A DNA stretch of 39,869 bases, from the NCBI RefSeq assembly GCF_003121925.1, contig NZ_QEWR01000009.1, positions 1-39,869 of the forward strand, written 5' to 3'. This DNA is from Ignatzschineria indica. Lineage in GTDB: Bacteria; Pseudomonadota; Gammaproteobacteria; Cardiobacteriales; Wohlfahrtiimonadaceae. Made by a program: the position numbers and the translations under genes. Shown one piece after another: positions 35,454 to 39,869 of this stretch (within the stretch, counting starts at the first letter, position 1; every line of letters starts with the position of its first letter). The notes beneath the pieces are model-generated. The model made no database searches. It saw only the letters and a list, made by a program, of their open reading frames with translations, and had not been told where the DNA came from.

Positions 35454-36065
35454 TTAGCTTTTATTACTGAGGTCAGGATTCTTTTCTAGAAGCTCTTTAA
35501 GCGCAAGCTCCGCAGGTAGAAATTGTGCCATGCTAGGATCTTGTAGAAGCTCAATGGCTCTTGGGAGATCTTTAGGGCTGCCGGGACGTGATTTCATCAA
35601 AAGTTTTACCAGTTCTAAGCGCGCAGCTTGATGATTTCCGGCGATAGCTGCTTCATAAAATCGAGCTGCTTTTGCTGCATCTGTGCCGATTACAACATCA
35701 TTTGCATACATATAACCTATTTTAAAGAGTAATTCACTATTCTCTTTTGTGGGGGGTAATTTTAGAATTGTTTCTTCTAGTTTTTTAATTTCTGCTACTG
35801 CTTTAGGCTCTTCTCTTCTTGAGAGGAGAAAATAGCGGAGAGCGAGTGCTCTATCAGTTGTGGCCTCTCCCTTCTCAAGTTCGATTAATCCAAGATAGAA
35901 GAGAGCACGATTATATTTTTTATCGGCTGCCTTCTGTAGATATTTTGTCGCTTTTTGATGATCTTTCGTAACATATTTACCTTCATAATAGAAAGTACCT
36001 AAGCGGCAGAGTTCAATACGATTATTGAAGGCTGCGGAGAGTCGTGTAAATAGATATTCAAGCAT
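35454..36065 (-). CDS. Sel1-like repeat protein, cytoplasmic
   Basis: 203 residues with about three Sel1/TPR-like repeats (RLGTFYYEGKYVTKDHQKATKYLQKAA, then LFYLGLIELEKG and KIGYMYANDVVIGTDAAKAARFYEAA). No signal peptide. Such repeats mediate protein contacts. It follows the DUF3108 gene by 68 bp on the same strand and may share its mRNA. The start codon lacks a clear ribosome binding site, so the N-terminus is less certain. Confidence 0.78.
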   Translation of the reverse strand: MLEYLFTRLSAAFNNRIELCRLGTFYYEGKYVTKDHQKATKYLQKAADKKYNRALFYLGLIELEKGEATTDRALALRYFLLSRREEPKAVAEIKKLEETILKLPPTKENSELLFKIGYMYANDVVIGTDAAKAARFYEAAIAGNHQAARLELVKLLMKSRPGSPKDLPRAIELLQDPSMAQFLPAELALKELLEKNPDLSNKS

Positions 36066-36133
36066 AGTTGTTAATGTCGTTACTGTAATTGATTGTCGTG
36101 TGGAGTAGAAAGTGTATCGCGCTCTTCTCTAGC

Positions 36134-36796
36134 TTATTTTGTAGAGTAACTTTTTAGTACGAGCTCATAGCGTTTTCCTTTTTCATAATAAGCGATTAAT
36201 GCCGGGAGGAAGAGCTCTTTGGGTGCAAGACCTAATTCAACACGATCATCTCCTTCGCCACTTGCATAGAGGATAATAGGGGTTCTTTTACCATTAATAT
36301 AACCCTCCTTCTCTCCCACTTTAACAAAAGGTGGGCGCTGATAAACCTTTTTACCATTGGTTGTCTGTATTTTTTCATTTAATGGCGCATGATTGAGTGT
36401 GGCTTGCCATGCTGTTGTGAAGAAATCTTGAGCTAATGTCGTCATCTCTGCCGATAGATTTTGTTCTCCTCGGCCGTAATGGATTTTTTTGTGAGTAAGG
36501 TCGAAGCGAGCACTTGCATAGTTTTTACCGCCTCTGATATCTGTAAATGAGTGGGTAATAAGACGTTTTCCATCAACACTTCCGACACTGGTAAACTCCA
36601 TTTTTTTAAAAGGAATGTTGACGGTTGTTTCGAGGCGATACTCACCATTGCTGTGGGTGAAGGTCATAGAGGCCGGCACTTGAAATGGACCTACAAAGTT
36701 GAGGTGGACTTGAGCAGGTAGTGGTTCGGCGTGAACGGCATGAGTGAAGAGCGCAAAAAAAGATAGTGTAAAAATAAGTAGTAAGCGCATAAGCAT
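36134..36796 (-). CDS. DUF3108-like periplasmic protein
   Basis: 220 residues with an N-terminal signal peptide (MRLLLIFTLSFFALFTHAVHA, cut near residue 23) and a mature beta-rich domain. The segments YRLETTVNIPFKKMEFTSVGSVDGKRLITHSF and IHYGRGEQNLSAEMTTLAQDFFTTAWQ and a C-terminal YELVLKSYSTK fit DUF3108 proteins, whose function is unknown. Starts at 36796 or at 36790 are possible. AGAGG precedes the first. Confidence 0.75.
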   Translation of the reverse strand: MLMRLLLIFTLSFFALFTHAVHAEPLPAQVHLNFVGPFQVPASMTFTHSNGEYRLETTVNIPFKKMEFTSVGSVDGKRLITHSFTDIRGGKNYASARFDLTHKKIHYGRGEQNLSAEMTTLAQDFFTTAWQATLNHAPLNEKIQTTNGKKVYQRPPFVKVGEKEGYINGKRTPIILYASGEGDDRVELGLAPKELFLPALIAYYEKGKRYELVLKSYSTK

Positions 36797-36917
36797 ATGG
36801 TCTGACCTCTTAAATATATAGGAAGGCTAAGCCATCCTTGTTATGATGAAATAGACTCAGTAATGAGTCATATTTAGAATCTATATAATATTATTATACT
36901 GCGAAGAGGAGATGCGC

Positions 36918-37919
36918 ATGCAACCTAATTTACGTCAAAGACATTTTTTAAAACTACTCGATTTTTCTAAAGAAGAGATTCTCTATCTTGTAGGGCTTGC
37001 TGAGGAGCTTAAAAAAGCGAAGCGAGCAGGAATGGAGCAACGACGATTAACAGGCAAAAATATCGCACTCATCTTCGAAAAATCATCAACACGTACCCGT
37101 TGTGCTTCAGAAGTTGCTGCGGCGGATCAGGGTGCGACAACTAGTTATCTCGGGAGCGATGGGACTCAGATCGGTACAAAAGAGTCGATGAAAGATACCG
37201 CGCGAGTATTGGGAGATATGTATGATGCGATTTTATATCGTGGATTTAGTCAAGATGTTTTAGAGAATGAGCTAGCAGCTTATGCCGGCGTTCCTGTCTA
37301 TAATGGTCTGACTGATGAGTTTCACCCAACACAGATGCTTGCCGATCTTTTAACCATGAAAGAGAATAGTGATAAGTCGATCAGTGATTTTAGTTATGCT
37401 TATCTTGGTGATGCGCGAAATAATATGGGAAATTCTCATCTTGTGATGGCTGCAAAATTAGGTGTTGATTTTCGTGTTGGAGCGCCGAAGCATCTTTGGC
37501 CAGAGGCAGATCTTATTGCCAAATGCCAAGAGCTCGCTAAAGTAAGTGGTGCGACATTGACATTTACGGATAGTGCCGAGGAAGCAGTCAAAGGTGTTGA
37601 CTTTATCCATACTGATGTTTGGGTTTCAATGGGAGAATCTGAAGATGCATGGCGTGAGCGTATCGCTCTTCTACAGCCTTACCAAGTCAATGGTCAATTA
37701 ATGCAAGCAACAGGAAATAAAAATACTAAATTTATGCACTGCTTGCCGGCATTCCACAATCGTGAAACTTCTGTTGGTGAGTGGATCTATCAAACATTTG
37801 GTCTTGATGGTGTAGAGGTTACAGAAGAGGTGTTTGAAGGACCTCAGGCTATTCAGTTTCAGCAAGCCGGTAATAGAATGCATACGATCAAAGCGATTAT
37901 GGTCGCAACTTTAGGATAG
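36918..37919 (+). CDS. argF: Ornithine carbamoyltransferase
   Basis: 333 residues. Carbamoyl phosphate site STRTR (57-61), ornithine/carbamoyl motif [13 protein letters not shown], and catalytic HCLPA near the C-terminus. It makes citrulline from ornithine and carbamoyl phosphate in arginine synthesis; with no arginine deiminase or carbamate kinase alongside, the anabolic role is likelier than ArcB. The ATG at 36918 is preferred over 36912, since GAGGAG ends immediately before the latter but 6 nt before the former. A TATAAT sits about 30 bp upstream. A weak hairpin (GCTAA/TTAGC) after the stop may terminate it. Confidence 0.95.
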   Translation: MQPNLRQRHFLKLLDFSKEEILYLVGLAEELKKAKRAGMEQRRLTGKNIALIFEKSSTRTRCASEVAAADQGATTSYLGSDGTQIGTKESMKDTARVLGDMYDAILYRGFSQDVLENELAAYAGVPVYNGLTDEFHPTQMLADLLTMKENSDKSISDFSYAYLGDARNNMGNSHLVMAAKLGVDFRVGAPKHLWPEADLIAKCQELAKVSGATLTFTDSAEEAVKGVDFIHTDVWVSMGESEDAWRERIALLQPYQVNGQLMQATGNKNTKFMHCLPAFHNRETSVGEWIYQTFGLDGVEVTEEVFEGPQAIQFQQAGNRMHTIKAIMVATLG

Positions 37920-38178
37920 ATCTATTTAGGATCTAGTTTAGCTAACTGGTTAGCCATTTAATCTTTTAGATTATTATGTTGTGTAAAAAAATCTCGCTCC
38001 ATCTAGATAAACCTGGACTGAATACCTGTAAATATCGATTGAAACATTTATCAACTGTTTCTCTGTTATTTACATCAAGTATTCAAGCGCTCAAGGACTC
38101 AAGGAGATGGGCGAGATCTTTTGTATGAGATTCTTTTCTAGAATCTCAACTCTATCTATTCAACTCTCTATTGCTCTC

Positions 38179-38874
38179 TTAAATACTAGTATTAAGACGA
38201 CGGAGAAGTTCACTCGCTTCTGCAGGCGGATAGTTTTGGACAATATTTAATGCGCGTGGAGCGATACGATCCCCTTGTACCGCAGCTTGTTGGAAGAGGC
38301 TACGAGCTTTCTCATAGTCAGCGGGGAAGTCAGCTCTATTTTGTGTATAGAGCATACCTAAGCGATAAGCAGCATGTGGTTGGGTCGGCGCAGCAAGTTG
38401 ATAGTAGTGTGCCGCTGCCGGAATATTAACAATTGTTCCTTGTCCTGCTTCTAACATTGTTCCTGCGTTAAGTGCAGCTCTACTATTCCCTGCTTGTGCA
38501 GATCTTTGGAAGTAGTTGAGTGCAAGTTCTGGGTTTTTGGCAGCCCCTTGTCCACTATAATAGATCATTCCAAGGTTATAGAGAGCGTTAGCGTTTCCTT
38601 GCTCTGCTGCTTTCTCCCAATAATATTTCGCTTTTGTTAAGTCTTGGGGAACCTCGGCACCTTGAGCATATTTGTTGCCAAGATAATATTGTGCATACAT
38701 ATCCCCATGATCGGCATATTGCGGTAGCTCAGAGGCGGAGAGTGTTCTCATCTTCTCTATATGCTCGGGGGAGATCTGTTTTGGGGTACTGCTTTGAGTT
38801 GTTGAATTGTTCAATGACAGACAGCCCGTCAGGAGAGTTGCTAATAATATAGGAGCAAGTGTGCGCTTGATCAT
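38179..38874 (-). CDS. Sel1-repeat lipoprotein
   Basis: 231 residues. A lipoprotein signal with lipobox LLTG-Cys18 is followed by a short Ser/Thr/Asn linker and four Sel1-like repeats, for example YLGNKYAQGAEVPQDLTKAKYYWEKAA and LYNLGMIYYSGQGAAKNPELALNYFQRSA. It is expected to sit on the periplasmic face of a membrane. AAGGA lies about 10 nt before the start. It is unrelated in operon to the other Sel1 protein at 35.5 kb, and its function is unknown. Confidence 0.87.
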   Translation of the reverse strand: MIKRTLAPILLATLLTGCLSLNNSTTQSSTPKQISPEHIEKMRTLSASELPQYADHGDMYAQYYLGNKYAQGAEVPQDLTKAKYYWEKAAEQGNANALYNLGMIYYSGQGAAKNPELALNYFQRSAQAGNSRAALNAGTMLEAGQGTIVNIPAAAHYYQLAAPTQPHAAYRLGMLYTQNRADFPADYEKARSLFQQAAVQGDRIAPRALNIVQNYPPAEASELLRRLNTSI

Positions 38875-39135
38875 AATTTAAAATCCTTTACGAGTAGATG
38901 AGATAAAATAATGTTTATTTAGTTTAATTTAATATAAGTTAGCTACAGTTTAACTTAATTGTCTAAGGAGTTCTTCTGAAATTAAAATCAGTCACAAGAT
39001 AATTTCTTGAAAAATAGATTGAGTTATCAGGAGACTTCTCATAATCCTTAGGCTATCTGTTCAGTCAGAATTAAAGAGAGGGAGAGGGATAGGGGAGGGT
39101 GATCAATAGAGAAATAAAAAACTTTCAAAAAAGAG

Positions 39136-39163
39136 TTGCAAATAAAAATGAAAGGGGTAAGAT
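39136..39163 (+). promoter_or_regulatory. Possible upstream rRNA promoter (P1)
   Basis: TTGCAA at 39136-39141, 16-bp spacer, TAAGAT at 39158-39163, preceded by an A/T-rich tract. Confidence 0.55.
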
Positions 39164-39311
39164 ACACCACTCATTCAGACGGCAACGTTGAAGATGATTC
39201 GGTAGAAGCCCAGTTCTCTAGTAGTTTCTTTGCTTCTCTCTTTAAAGTTTAAGTTCAGTTTTTAGTAGTCTTTAAATTGAATCAGTGCTTAAAAAGAGGT
39301 CAAAAATAAAG

Positions 39312-39340
39312 TTGACACGAGCGAATCACTTCTGTAATAT
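39312..39340 (+). promoter_or_regulatory. Main rRNA promoter (P2)
   Basis: Perfect TTGACA at 39312-39317, 17-bp spacer, TAATAT at 39335-39340. An A/T-rich stretch upstream could be an UP element, and a GC-rich discriminator follows. Confidence 0.8.
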
Positions 39341-39395
39341 AGCTCGTCTGCTTAGGGCGGTAAGAGATTCAAGTTTGATTCACTTTAACCCTAAA

Positions 39396-39407
39396 GTTCT
39401 TTAACAA
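39396..39407 (+). promoter_or_regulatory. boxA antitermination site
   Basis: GTTCTTTAACAA closely matches the rRNA boxA consensus, 185 nt before the 16S start. Confidence 0.75.
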
Positions 39408-39580
39408 ATTAATCTTAAGTAAGTTTGTATGGGGGCTTGTATTTGTTTGCGTGAGCAAAAGAATAGAAGTCTAACCAAACAATTCCAGCATCTATTTTTT
39501 TATAATGGAAATAGAAGCAGTAATTGAGCAGTAACGTAAGTTACATGGTTAGATCGAAAGATTTAAACATTATAGAGATT

Positions 39581-39869
<289 letters not shown>

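Larger units (their letters stand above)
38875..39580 (+). other. Upstream and leader region of the rRNA operon
   Basis: 706 bp without protein genes. It holds two tandem promoters, a boxA antiterminator and the 5' processing leader of 16S rRNA; the first 250 bp show nothing definite. Confidence 0.7.

Noticed and set aside
37941-37966. Strong terminator after argF
   Set aside because: The GCTAA/TTAGC stem is short and the tail is not a T run; mentioned only as a weak possibility.

Overview
The window looks like the chromosome of a low-to-moderate GC gammaproteobacterium. The first 289 nt of a 16S rRNA gene at the right edge, together with OxyR, an OGDH operon and a QseBC-type two-component system, fit the order Cardiobacteriales. 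Ignatzschineria or Wohlfahrtiimonas is my best guess from memory of 16S signatures; this was not searched.

Left part (1-7.9 kb) is accessory surface and mobile DNA. It opens with the C-terminal 1360 residues of a huge Bap-like type I-secreted adhesin whose 255-bp tandem repeats run off the left edge. Next comes a two-domain glycosyltransferase resembling GtfA, which modifies adhesins in Gram-positives. Then a lipoprotein gene has been destroyed by an IS5-family element, itself interrupted by an IS481-like element whose transposase carries an in-frame amber codon.

8-14 kb: a PACE-family efflux pump divergent from a QseB/QseC-like two-component system, followed by a BOF-fold periplasmic protein (YgiW type) and a secreted Lys/His-rich protein. 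Three direct-repeat boxes of the PmrA/QseB type (YTTAAK-N5-YTTAAK or one mismatch) lie upstream of the regulator and the BOF gene, so a small envelope-stress regulon can be read from the DNA. SmpB, a D-2-hydroxyacid dehydrogenase and a SirB2-like membrane protein follow.

14-31 kb is mostly housekeeping: two identical tRNA-Arg(ACG) genes in a duplicated 123-bp cassette, MoaA, OxyR, the sucA-sucB-lpd 2-oxoglutarate dehydrogenase genes (with a terminator-like hairpin before lpd), tRNA-Glu, an orphan Rieske ferredoxin, a CstA-type transporter, glycerate kinase, a DUF421 membrane protein, beta-carbonic anhydrase, an unlisted 52-aa membrane protein and a photolyase.

31.3-34.8 kb is the most unusual part: a very AT-rich, translationally coupled two-gene cassette placed directly 3' of ssrA (tmRNA), a classic integration spot. 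One gene encodes an all-helical protein of unknown function. The other has an N-terminal nuclease-like domain followed by a helical region. I recognise neither as a named system; a role in defence is a hypothesis.

35-39.9 kb: tmRNA with promoter and terminator, two Sel1-repeat proteins, a DUF3108 periplasmic protein, ornithine carbamoyltransferase, and the promoters, leader and beginning of an rRNA operon. With smpB also present, both partners of trans-translation are in the window.
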